A stretch of 64,000 bases of DNA, taken from assembly GCA_018417955.1 (NCBI GenBank), contig JACTVC010000022.1:682001-746000 (forward strand), read 5' to 3'. Positions 53,401 through 64,000 of this stretch are shown here, piece by piece. This DNA comes from Laccaria trichodermophora. Lineage: Eukaryota > Basidiomycota > Agaricomycetes > Agaricales > Hydnangiaceae. Numbering within the stretch: the stretch's first letter is position 1; each line of letters begins with the position of its first letter. Position numbers and translations under genes: made by a program. Below the pieces are notes generated by a model. That model was not told the DNA's origin. It did not search any database and worked only from the letters and a program-made list of their open reading frames with translations.

Positions 53401-54356
53401 TTTCTTTGTTTCACTTGGCACCTCGTCCTTGCCATCATGTCCCTTGACCGGCTCTTGGTGGATTCCTTCTCTTTACCCAGAATTCCTTATCCTGCGCAGC
53501 AAATGAGCTAATCCCGTGTGATCTGGCCCTCCCGTCTGCTTTATGTCATAGTCACCCTGGACGCCTACATCGACAAGTACTCCAGCCTTGTACCCTTTCT
53601 CGCAGATAATGCAAAGGATACTCCAGCATCTGATCCGGCCCCATCCGAGCAACTCTCCAAGGCTATCTCACTCCAGGTATTATCTATTCGCACGTTCGAT
53701 ATTCCGGATCCGAAAGATCATCTTCCTTCTGATCTAGACTGGTGTCGTTTTTGATGCTGCCCCCATTGGCAAGAAATTTGGCGCGACTTTATCCGACGTG
53801 AATACCGCGGCTCCATATCATGCAGGAAATACTGTATCGGCCGAGTTCGTCGGCGCCAATCCCCGGGTAGAAACAAGGCTTTCGCAATCATAACTAGATT
53901 CATGAGCTAACGATCGTCTTTCGCAGAATAATCTCCGATTGGAGAGTACTTTCCTCACAGTTGATCAGATGGTTTCGGGTCAGTGGAAGGCAGTGAGATC
54001 AGACTCCCACCCATCGACGATCTATCAGTGGAAAAGAACCAGCACCGTGAGTTGTTCATCTGTGGGTGGCTTTTTGACTTTGCTCTGATGCTTATCAGGT
54101 TCTTGGGACCAGCACCGTCACTATATCATGGTAAGCAATTTATCTTTATTCACTCCTCTCTTACTTGATTCCTCCGGTACAGGACGATTGAAAATGGAAC
54201 GCCGCGTGAGGAATCTTCTATTCGTTTGGTATTGTCTTCTATTAACGCGATATTCAAGCTGGCATCTATCGCCTCAGTTACTTCGGAGACTATAAACCTC
54301 TGATTGGCGCCGTCTCTGCGTTTACGGGAACTTCCTCATCGTTCACCATTTCCTAA
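50464..54356 (+). CDS. Neutral (non-lysosomal) ceramidase
   Basis: Neutral ceramidases cleave ceramide into sphingosine and fatty acid, usually as secreted or surface enzymes. Diagnostic blocks appear in order: GIGDITG, VVETNMMGYASLAQTDTGLH, RAFIVAD, VFINADIAMGD, VGTHQHAGVGGY (metal-binding histidines), FFAVHGTSLY, NVGDTSPN carrying the nucleophile serine, CHGRGPGF, LLNTGFAHQPYEWSA, LVIPGELTTMAGRRIR, YAHYITTREEY and VQRYEGASTVFG. The C terminal domain runs to SAFTGTSSSFTIS and TAA at 54356. Over 15 short introns interrupt it, and no frame defect was found. The N terminus from ATG 50464 (MCGLLWYLTAFLASSIYL) fits a signal peptide, so that start is preferred over ATG 50392. In this enzyme the usual THxHSGPGG is THQHAGVGG, a small change near the active site. 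Confidence 0.9.
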
Positions 54357-54604
54357 TATGACATCTTACGATTGTATGTTGACGACCTCACTCTGTGTTT
54401 TCTTGTAACTGTAATTGTCTATCGCCGATCTCTAATTGTATAACAACCCTAGCTGCTGGGCTTCAAATTTTGTACGGATCGAGAAAGATTGCCTGTGTGT
54501 GTCCGCCTCGAGGTTCCCATGCGGCTTGATTCCTGAGGCGTTAAGGAGTGCTGTTATGGTCAAGCTTGCGTCTCTTCGACCCTCACTCCATTCAGCATTC
54601 AAAC

Positions 54605-55317
54605 ATGTTTGGTCATTTCGCAAGACAGCTCACCACCGCAGCGACTGATGCAGATGCCAAGAAAGTCATGTCTCCCACTCTGCGCGCGGACGTGTACAGC
54701 GCTGTTGACCAAGCCAAATCCTGGGTCGCTGGTGGACAAGGCGGTGGCCAGGCTGGAGACGGCGTTTCGTACGGACCCATTCTAGCGATCATCCAGAAGC
54801 ATTTCCCGGCAACCAAAATAGGACTAGAGTCGGTTGGGAATGTGGAGAGCGAAGTCGCTATTATCGTGGGGGGAGTGACAAATATGATTCTGGAGTTCAG
54901 TAAATGGGAGGGGATGGCCGGCGGGATGGCGATACGCACCTGGGTAGACGCGCTTGTCGATGCCCATGCCAAGGCCGTGGTAAGCGCTCGCTCAGTCGGC
55001 GCGGCGAGGAAGGACATGGTTGCGAAAGGGATCACAAAGGGTCTTAACCAGAACACCGACATAACGCTCATGACGAAGGAATTTACATCGAAGATCCAGA
55101 TTATTTCCTGTTTGAAAAGTGGTGAGGGATCATTTTCTTCTCTTCGCCCCGTTTTTCGGGCCGCATCTGGTCCACTGTATTTTTTTCCCTTCTGAACCTT
55201 ATGCCAATGTGACTTCGCATTGACTTGATACCTTTTGCAGTTAGCTCGCGAATTTATGGCGCTGGAACCGATGAGGCTAGGCAGGGGGAAGCTGTGTGGA
55301 GTTCTAAATTTATCTGA
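54605..55317 (+). CDS. Hypothetical protein (197 aa)
   Basis: Two exons (54605-55121, 55241-55317) join in phase and end at TGA 55317. The protein starts MFGHFARQLTTAATDADAKK. It is Ala/Gly/Val-rich and probably helical, with a Gly-rich loop (WVAGGQGGGQAGDG) near residue 45. No signal peptide, membrane helix or known motif is seen. A second frame in the last exon (to 55450) is open too but does not fit the splice phase. The gene lies 248 nt after the ceramidase on the same strand, with no evident link. Confidence 0.5.
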
Positions 55318-55654
55318 GACGTTCCAACGGGTTCACATGCTGAATACATTGATTTCTGTCCAAAAGACAGGAAGGTGGAGCTTAGAGGCTCTTGAGAAAT
55401 TACAACTAACAGGATGGATAAACGGGTATGTGGATCCGAAAAGTAAATGATTGAATGTGCGTGATGTGTTAATTATCTAGATAGGGTGTAAGTTAGGACT
55501 GCCGGCCACGAGGTAATAGAGAGAAAGGGCACGCACGCAATGAAATAGCTAGAAAAACAAGAAAGCAAGGACACGAGTAGTGAGAGTTGGGTTGACATAG
55601 TCCTATGAATACACAGGCTACTTTTACATCATTTTCACTGAGGGGAAAAGAAAA

Positions 55655-57312
55655 TCAGCGGAGTCGTTTTAAATTGAGCCACAAACAACTCACGTAGTTG
55701 AATACATCGCCCGAGAACGTGGTTGAAGCAGGGGAAATGGGCGAGATTACGGAGTCGTCACTCCCAAAATCGGAGTGTCCTTGGTCATATTGGATGGGGC
55801 TGGGGTGATAGGTCGATGTCTGAGCTGAGCTGGAGCCCGAACTCCACCCTCCCTCGACGTAAGCGTCCGACAAATAGTATCCATGGGTTTTTGAGTCGAA
55901 AGCGGGCATATCAGTGAATCCGTCCGAGTCCATAGCGAGGAGGGAATCTAGAGAAAATTCCAGAGTCGGATCTTTTTGCGAAGCCGGTTGAACGACGGCG
56001 GCGGAGGGGGTAGAAATATAAGGACAGGATGCGTAGGTAAATTTGAACATGGCAAAAAATAAGGTACAGGGCGGGGACGATGCCGACGAGTCTTGGACAA
56101 CACGTTGCACGATTGTATATTGAGTGGGGTCTTAGAAGGATAAGTCAGTAATATCCTCACCAATGGATGGAGGCAAGACAATTTACCTGGACTTTGAACC
56201 AGGCTACGCCAGAATCCTGGAACTAACGTAGTGCTGTACAGGCAACTCGACGAGTTGTCGAAGTCGAAATCACCTGGTGGTGGGCCCAAGGGCTTGAGCG
56301 AGGTAACCTCTGAGTAGACGACATCCTCTCCAGAGTAGACGGTGAAGAAAGAGCGTGCAGAGGTAGTAGACTTGGAAAGAAGCGTAATAGTCGAGTCGAT
56401 ATCCTGTAAGTGGCGAGGGAACGGAGATGCGCGGGAGATCTGGAAGCCGCGCTCCTTCCACAGGTGTTCCTCTTCATTGTGTGACGATGAAGGTCCAGCT
56501 GAAGGATGTGGGATAAGATCGATGAAGACAATTGAATTTGGGAGTTCTGTTGAACGGCTCTCGACCCCACGATAAAGTAGGCTTTGCAATGTCGCATGGG
56601 CGTCGGTCGGCGTGGTAGGCGAGCTCGGAGGAGAGGTGTCGCTTCCTGACTCGGAACCATGGCGGAGAGATGGGAGACCCCTAAAATTTGAGGGACCAGC
56701 AACATCCTGTAATTCTGGGGAAAGTGACAAGGAGGCTGGGCGGGCCAGAGGTCTATTGGGCGTTAGAAGCTTGAGCACTATTGGACAAGTTGATTTAGCT
56801 CGGACGTCATTCAGACGTACGGTAGCGTTGGGGGACCTACATCGTTTTCCCCCACACGTATCCCTAAGCTGTTGCAAACGGCTGCCAACTTGCTTGGCGG
56901 TACGCCGTTTTCCCGTCTTTTCGTATATCCAGTCCGAGATGAAGCGATTCCGCATCGGAAACCGCCCCAGCAGTCGAGTTTCTCTTGAGTCATCTGGCTC
57001 ATAGTTTTCCAGACCTATTTTGTTGATTTAATTTGATTGAGCACGATGATGAAGACAGTGGCGAGCGCGCATCAGGGACGCACCTTCAATCAAAGCGCTC
57101 TCAAGCTCTGGCGGCCATACGATTTCCCCTCCCCTAGCTGTCTTCCAGCTCTTCCTGCCCTTGATGATTGATTGAAAGACATCATCGGTACGTCGGTTGG
57201 GGAGGGTGGGTGTGTCTGCAGGAGCTTCGGTGAGGGATGAGGATGGCTTCACGGAGGGAATGGAGGTGGTGGACACGCGAGGGTTGGACCTGGAAGACCG
57301 TGTTGCAGCCAT
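55655..57312 (-). CDS. TEA/ATTS-domain transcription factor
   Basis: TEA/ATTS factors bind DNA and act in development: TEAD in animals, AbaA and Tec1 in ascomycetes. The domain is split by an intron at about 57085-57020 and reads EIVWPPELESALIEG, LENYEPDDSRETRLLGRFPM, RNRFISDWIYEKTGKRRTAK and QVGSRLQQLRDTC, at about residues 60-140. GKxRTxKQVxSxxQxL is the recognition-helix signature. The N terminus is Ser/Thr/Pro-rich. The C-terminal part holds a region around residues 215-400 (NSIVFIDLIPHPSAGPSS, FFTVYSGEDVVYSEVTSL) resembling the coactivator-binding part of the family, then an Asp/Ser/Pro-rich tail. Start ATG 57312 is the first in frame (MAATRSSRSNPR). The end at 55655 may be one exon short, since GACGTCTTCAACTAC is followed by a good donor GTGAGT. 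Confidence 0.88.
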
Positions 57313-60300
57313 GAATGAAAGTCTTGAGTGCTCCGAGGAAGAAAACGAAGATAAGAGGCCTGAGTTCCGTGTTGTTTATATTCTCAACCTGAAATGGCGG
57401 ATGCGAAAGATCCCCGCGATTTATCGTCATAAGTACATAAAGCCATTATTCGGCAGAACGGCGGATTATCACATCAGGGTTCGAAGAGATCCTGCCAGCC
57501 TATAGTGGGTTTAGTCCAAAGAAGGCAAGGTTAACTATAAGGCCCCCCGAGATCTTGGAAAGTACTTACCCTCGGTCGATCGAAGATTCATCCGTAGAAC
57601 GTGGCTGTCACCGCCAACCTCCTTACCCGCACATTGCCTGGGACTGCCATCATACCCAACATATTTTTCCTTGATGCTAGTGCGTCCGAGTCATCCCGCC
57701 GACTCGACCTTCAGGCTTCAGTCCCTCAAGACACTTCCTAATACTTGGCCGGGAATTTCGTGTGTCTTGCCAAATAATTCCGAACCCTCCGATGCGGCGT
57801 TTGACTTTTCTTCAATCAATCTTGACTATGTTATTTTCAGAAGTCGCGCACAACTCGCATCGATCTCGATTGCATTTATCGCACCGCCACCCGGTATTGA
57901 TCGCGCGCCGTATTCGCGAATGGGGAAGGTGACCCCTTGTAATCTGCTTCCACGCTCATCAAATTGACGAAAGTTACCGAAAGTGTTTGTGTCACGTTCT
58001 GTCGTGGCCATACAGCTGGGTCCAAATTTCCGGCGCCTCTGCGATTCGACATCATTAGCACGAACAAGGTGAGGAAGCTCGCGAAGAGGAGTTCGAAGAT
58101 AGACCTCTCTTTTCCCTCCCATTGGAAAAGCATGGTTAAATTAATGTCGGCAGCGATATGAAATACTAAACAGGCGTATTGTAATGATCAGCAAAGGCTC
58201 AAGATATGCAGTGTTCGGAACGGGTACCAACCATCCCGGTGATACCATGTCGGCTCTCCTATGTGTTTGTCGGCTTCAGGCTGTTCGAGGCAGTAAACAT
58301 GAGTTTTCCTGAGACGAGAAGAAACGGAGGAGGTACTTGAGCGAGTGAGAGCTACTGATGTTCAAAGCCAAGTATGGGAGCTGAAACAACAAGAAGGACA
58401 CCTATCCTTGATTCTACACGTTGAGTGTTCGCACATGGCTGACGTTATCGGGTTACAAGCGTTCAACCCTTGTAAGTTAAGAATGGGGCGCAACTCTGGG
58501 AGAAAACAGGCATGCGTACCGGTATTCGGATCGCGTCCATGGCCAAAATGTGTATACAAACACGCAGAAAGCGGTCGTATGATCCTTAACCTTCACTAGA
58601 GAGTGTGACGCGTTGCAATTTAGCGACTTCACTTTCCTCGCGTCGACTTCACCTACTCGCGGATAATATTTCAGCCAGTCAATTAAGCGGGAGGACCTCG
58701 CTCGACGCGTGAGGAAAGATGACGGCTAGTGAGAGAGCCCCGATCGCAGCGTCGGTTTGAACCGCAGAAGCCAGTGAAGAAGCCGCCCAGAAGCCTCGCT
58801 TAGCTGTTGGTTCCCAAAGTTGTCAATCATATAAGGGAAAGATTCCTATTGGCCTTGGTAATCTTCTCCTCCATCCAGAAATAACCTGTAAGAAGGTAAG
58901 GAGTGGCACAAAAAGTCAGTAACGAGCCGTATTATTGCAGGCCCATCCACATTGGTCTCGGATGCCAACACAAATTGTTCCGTTGATCGGGGAATTTGAG
59001 TATGCCCTCGCGTCCGCACTCCCTCCCAAGAGTGAAGTCGACGACTACAGTATAAAGGACGGTGTCAGCGCGGGGTTATTTTTGAACTGCATTCCGTGGC
59101 ACCACAAAGTGAGGGAAGACAGTGCTTTTTCGCATTCTGCCCGAAGAAGGAGGGTCGAGAGAGCCCAAGGGTCAGCAGCAAGGTATTACGAAGGATGTCG
59201 TGTGAGAAATGTTGAAGTCATATTCCACGCCAGGGTGTCGTTTCGCTTGGTGAGCTCCAAGGCATGCCGATTCAATCGCCCGTAAAAGTCCCAAGAACAA
59301 GTAAAAAGAGGTTCTTCACCGACCCCAACACCCAGTCCAAAAACGGTCTCAGCTAAGGGCGTCCTGCTAGTAATCCAGTAAGTATGTGCGCCGATCCTCT
59401 TCGCTTGATCAAATCAGGTAATTTGTCCAGCGTATTGTCCTTCGTCACCGATATTCATTGCAATTGCCAGTCATTGTCTGTCATTGTTCCACGCTGCCGG
59501 CCAAGTTGGGTTTGATCAGGGTGAAAAGAGAAGTCGAATTAAAGGTGCGTGGGAACAATGGTAAGGTCACATCAAAATGTCCCAGCCGACTGAACTTACT
59601 CTCTGAAGCGAATAATCAGTTTCTTTTGAGTGGTTCGTCTTTCTTCTCCCTCGAACATTGTCCTACTCTCTCATACGATTTTTCAGTCTTCTATGCTGGA
59701 AGACTTTTACACGGACGCGTCTTGTTCTATAAACGTGTTCTCGACCCTAACGGCACCTTTCCCCTGGCACTCATTAGAAAAGGAGACTGCCTTCGGACAT
59801 ATCTTGAGGAAACGGAAACGGAACCGGGTTTATTTGGCGGTCTCTTTCAAACGTTCACCGGTGTTCAGCCAACTTCAAAAGCTCAAAGTGGCAAGCACGC
59901 TAACTGGCTTTTTTCGTAAGCGTTTATGAAAAAATTCTGTTGGTGAAGTTCGGCTCAGAGAAATACAAAGGATTTCATCGTTTACGGTTGCTTACAGCTG
60001 TTCAGCCCAGGTTCAACCGACTCCTGGCCGACTCGGAGTCGGGAATGCAGTGGTGTGCGGCGCGGATCAGGACCAGGAACCCCTGAACTTTGAAGGCGCT
60101 CTGTGGACAAAAGTTCCACAACAAAATAAATCGCCCTTGAACCTTAGTGGCTGGCATTGCGCGCGCCGACCAAAATCCGCTCAACTCGCCTCCCGCTCTT
60201 CCAAAGCCCGTCGTTCATTGACATTTGCAGGTGCCTCGGAGCCCTTGCAGGTGAGTTATTTTCGTGATATCGCCTTTATTATTCATAAGAAACATATTCT

Positions 60301-60913
60301 GAATTTCTGCCAGCCCAACCAGGCACCCCTATGATCTATCAAGTGCCATGCGCAGCACCTGTCACACAACACCAGGTGAACACCGAGCTCCCGAATTACC
60401 GCCCTCCTGACCCTCCGAAGCAACGCTCTCTCCCACCCCCACGCTCATCCTCCTCGCTCAGGGTGCTTTTGCCTCCAGCTAGCTTGACGCGTCCAAGTAG
60501 GTCCAAGTCCACAGGATCAAAGAGGATCAAGTGTTAATCAAGTCGATAGCCCTGAAAAAGGGGCCCGCTGCATTTCTTGTCACCTGGGTCCATTTCTCTT
60601 TTTCGAGACAAAAGAACCCTTCATCTACATGACATATCCATCACCCGATTTCCGAGTCGAGGTCGTCATTTGGTCGTCATTACGTAGGTATTACGTTAGG
60701 ATGATAAAGTCTTCTAGAGAAGAATAGGAAAATAGAATATCGTACCGACTAGTGGATCATATAGTAAGAGTATCAAGTTATAAAACGAGAGTAGGTAAAG
60801 TAGAAATGTAGGTGGGTGTAGTATAATAACGTAGGGTGTATTCATTAGCGTCCATCCAGCCATTCCAATGATAGATCGAACGCTGCAACGTCTAGTTGTC
60901 AAGATGAGAACCG
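57313..60913. other. 3.6-kb intergenic region without a convincing gene
   Basis: The first part is the TEA factor promoter, with the rest downstream of the glucanase gene. Short open frames on both strands (for example 59458-59919 and 58935-59285, plus) have no family likeness or consistent splice sites. An AT-rich stretch with TAG repeats lies at about 60680-60850. Confidence 0.4.
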
Positions 60914-63505
60914 CTAAGGGAAAGGAGCGGCCGCGGGGTCATTGGCGGGACCAGCACCAGCATTGCCTATATTCAAAGCACAACCCGCAGGGATCTCAGC
61001 ACCTTCCGCTGCCCAGGCATCCGGATAATTACAACCAGGAATCGGGGCAGGCGAACCCATCTTGTCGTCCTCGTTGAACCACCCATCGCCAGATGGAATC
61101 ACCTTCCCGTCAGATCCAGTAAACGTAGGCGGGCTCAGCTTGATGATTGGACCAGTCATGGCATATTGTGGCAGGTCAGCACTCGGGCCTCCATCGGCAA
61201 CCTTCGCGATGGGCCACGTATACCTGGGAGCATCTTGCGGCGCACCAGCTCCGACACCTCCGACCATCCATGGCTGGTAATTACCGTCGAAAGGCTGCTG
61301 AGGCGCGGCACCGAGAGCTGCACATGTTCCGTCCGCCGTTCGTGGGTCAGTTGGCATGAAACCTTCACGAAGTCCCTGCTGATAAGACCACAAGGGAGAT
61401 TCGCTAATGCCTCGCTCAGACTTTCCAATCTGTAATGCGAAGATAAGCCTCGATCAAGAGGGAAAAAGCGTCAGAAGAACCTTCCACGTCCAGAAGAAAT
61501 TATCCCCAAGCGCATCCATACTGGCCTGTGCGAAATGCATGATCCCAGCCTTGGTCGCCGCGTCCCATTTGGAAGCATCCATCCAATCTTCGCAGTTGCC
61601 GCCATATGTAACGGTGTCCTTCTCAGCGACGCCATTCAGAAACAGACCACAATCGTTGAATCCGTTGCTCCATTCACCAGCGATGGTGATGCCATAGTTC
61701 CTGCGGCTACAAAGCACATCAGCATACGAAATAGATTGTGTAGTTTTTTTGAACCAACCTGTTGCTGAAGTCAGTCGCCCAGCGCTCACACGCCGCGCGA
61801 GGCCACATCCCACCTGCGTCAGCACCAGTACCAGTAGCAATGGGATCCAGCGCGGGTCCACCATTGAATGCGAAGTAAGGATGACTGTCTAGGACCACCC
61901 GATCCGCGCCACGCATAAAGTCTGGCCAGGGAGCGAGTGACAAAAAGCCGTCGTGGAACGCCATGTACGGCCCATTTCCAGCGCCGTAACCACTGACCGA
62001 TCGTATTACTCTGTGAACCTCGATATAACTAGGAACATGAAAAGGGAGTGTGAGTATATGCGCCCAAAAAGTGAAGAGAAAACGCACAAGGATCGCATTT
62101 CATTTTCTCCGATGGTTCGTGGAATAGCCTCGTTCATGACGCCGAACATGACGACGACGTTCCGCCATTCCGGCTGAGAGATGAACTGCGTGATGACTCG
62201 AATATAGTTCAACGTCCGCTGAGCATTTGCCATACCCATCACACCGTGAAGGAAATTGATCTGACCCTTCCTCCCGGAGTGGTTGAAGCCTATAAAAAGA
62301 TTGTGAGCGAGGAAATATAATGCTGGAAGTATGTTTACCGTTTTGTGATCCAGGGATAGTATGCAAATCGAGATAAACACGAATTCCATACTTCCTACAC
62401 CAGCCAAAGAGGCGGACAATGTATCTAGCCAAACGGTTATTTCGCATATCAGTTGAGACAGGTTACCAACGTACTTCCAGCTCTTTTGGGCGAGGAACGG
62501 TTCACCAGGCCAAGTTTCGATGGCCCAGAACGCAATAGGGACCCTGACCCAGTTTAGACCTGCACCAGCGATCTCAGCAATATCTGCCTCCGTCTAGAGC
62601 CGCATTAGCTTGAAAATATGAAGGTAAAATAAATAAGACTGACCATGAAAGTCGCATAATGGTGCTCGATCTGGTCGAGTCCTCCATTGGCGGTGTCAGC
62701 CGCCATGAGCGTGCACAAACTCCATTCATCAACCGCACCAGGGTATTTCTGATAAAGAGCCGGAGAGATGAAAGGTTCCAGCACAAACCAGCCACCTAAA
62801 TTAACACTAAACACATGTTCAGAAAGAAAGTCAATGAGCCAGCTACAAATGGCAGACTTCACACGTACCCACGGATGCGGTCCTTTCCAAAAGTCCAAGT
62901 TTGATTGAGCGGGGGAGTCCACGAGTTTGCCTGAGCGTTGTTGTTGAATGGCGCATCGCGATCCGAAACCCCTTATAGATAAATTATCAGCAACGCGCAA
63001 GATGGAGGATGTAGGACAGGGATTAAATCAACGTGGGTTTGGGTATCAAAAACTCACAGGAGCCACCAAATTTGTTGTTGTACGTGAAGGTAGTGCCATC
63101 TTCAGCCTTGATCGTCGATCCGTCACCACCAGTGATGTCAACAGCGGCAGTCGGCTTACTCCCACTTGCGGTCTTGGTTTGCGTTCCCGTCGAGGAGGCG
63201 TTGTCTTGACTCTGATGTCCTTGGTTTTTCTTCTTGGACACAGAAACAGGAATGGCGATGACGAGAATGAGGAGCACGATCGCAGCAAAGATGATAAAAA
63301 GACAACGATAATGACGCCTTCGTCTTTTGGTCATAGCCGACTCAGTGTTGGTGGCGGTGGGATCTGAATAGGCCTCCTTGTTGGGTACTGGGTTCGGTAA
63401 GGCGGATGTAGCATACTGATCTTGTTGGGCGGGTCCACCTTCCATGTCGGTCGTCGTGAGCGGTTCGCGAGGAGTCTCTTGAATGAACGGCGCGTTGGTC
63501 GCCAT
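60914..63505 (-). CDS. Membrane-anchored GH5 exo-beta-1,3-glucanase-type enzyme
   Basis: These enzymes hydrolyse beta-1,3-glucan in the fungal wall and help growth and remodelling. ATG 63505 starts a cytosolic segment of about 65 residues (MATNAPFIQETPREP), then KRRRRHYR and one membrane helix CLFIIFAAIVLLILVIAIPV: a type II membrane protein with the catalytic domain outside. The domain shows RGVNLGGWFVLEPFISPALY, WVRVPIAFWAIE, GIRVYLDLHTIPGSQNG, GVMNEAIP with the acid/base glutamate, DSHPYFAF, TIAGEWSNGFNDCG with the nucleophile glutamate, and FFWTWK. A C-terminal Pro/Gly-rich extension follows (to AAAPFP). About eight introns are present. The normal NEP of GH5 is NEA here. Substrate beta-1,3-glucan is inferred from the subfamily. 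Confidence 0.9.
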
Positions 63506-64000
63506 GATCAACGGTGGCGAGGAAAGGGCGGGAGGCGGGGAGGGGTCTAGGAGAAAGATGGCAGTCGCAGAAAGAAAGAAATAGTTGACCCCGCCGTCGT
63601 TTTTCTAATTTAAATAAATAGAAGACTAGTATGCCAGCCACCGTACGCCGAACCGAGTCCGGCATCGGCCGTTGGTCTCAGTCGACACCAACGAAGTCGT
63701 CAGCCGGCACACAGCCGGATGGAGGGATCCTCGCCGAAGATCTGCGAGAAGGGCCTTGACACTGCACGTAATAGAACCCCACTTTATGTTTTGCTGAAGC
63801 CTTAGTCCAGAGTGCTGAGCAGCGGCATTTCTCCTCAAAATTGATGTGGACAAGACGAAGGAAAGGCTCCAAGACTTTACTCAAGATCGACTGGGGTCTG
63901 CCAACCAAGGACGGGAGTCACTGACATCTAAGTAAAACGAGACCAACAAAAGAACAGGCTATAGACCAACAATTCTCGAGGGCGAATGGCCAGACAAAGT
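63506..64000. promoter_or_regulatory. Upstream region of the GH5 gene
   Basis: Promoter-side sequence to the window end; no other gene recognised. A 29-nt A/T-rich stretch at 63603-63622 may be the core promoter. Confidence 0.4.

Noticed and set aside
55235..55450. Open frame overlapping the last exon of the gene at 54605
   Set aside because: The donor at 55122 is phase 1 and fits the other frame ending at 55317.

Overview
The window is nuclear DNA from a mushroom-forming basidiomycete (Agaricomycetes). Genes are cut by many introns of about 45-60 nt with GT/AG ends. The recognisable proteins are fungal (INO1, GCN1, a TEA/ATTS factor, membrane-anchored GH5 glucanase, neutral ceramidase), and F-box proteins of the agaric type occur repeatedly. 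No bacterial, viral or organellar genes were seen. Exon borders were worked out by hand from reading frame, splice signals and family conservation, so small exons and start codons are the least certain parts.

Layout. 0-5 kb: the 3' end of an LRR-type (F-box family) gene, a family III CoA-transferase and a lactonase-type beta-propeller. 5.6-14.7 kb: the very long GCN1 gene. 14.9-15.9 kb and 26.8-27.8 kb: two copies, on opposite strands, of a protein family I do not recognise; they share gene structure. 17.4-19.0 kb: an F-box protein. 19.7-25.4 kb: four intron-containing tRNA-Asp(GUC) copies (one decayed) plus a possible relic, around a PAP2 lipid phosphatase whose 3' end has been duplicated together with a tRNA. 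28.4-30.3 kb: INO1. 33.5-38 kb: another F-box protein, a small ORF and a single-pass membrane protein. 39.6-42.8 kb: a dynamin-family GTPase.

43-50 kb is a region of partial gene copies. It holds a truncated cullin-1-like gene, a second cullin relic, a degraded piece of the ceramidase 5' region, a copy of the dynamin promoter without its gene, and a small cysteine-containing protein whose start region has been repeated three times in tandem. 50.4-64 kb: neutral ceramidase, an unrecognised 197-aa protein, a TEA/ATTS transcription factor and a GH5 exo-beta-1,3-glucanase-type enzyme.

Functional links are loose, as is usual in fungi. Housekeeping genes (GCN1 for amino-acid starvation signalling, INO1 for inositol and phospholipid synthesis, PAP2 and ceramidase for lipid turnover) sit between lineage-specific, duplication-prone loci. 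The most notable material is the truncated cullin with its relic, the tRNA-Asp cluster with divergent introns, and the unknown two-copy family.
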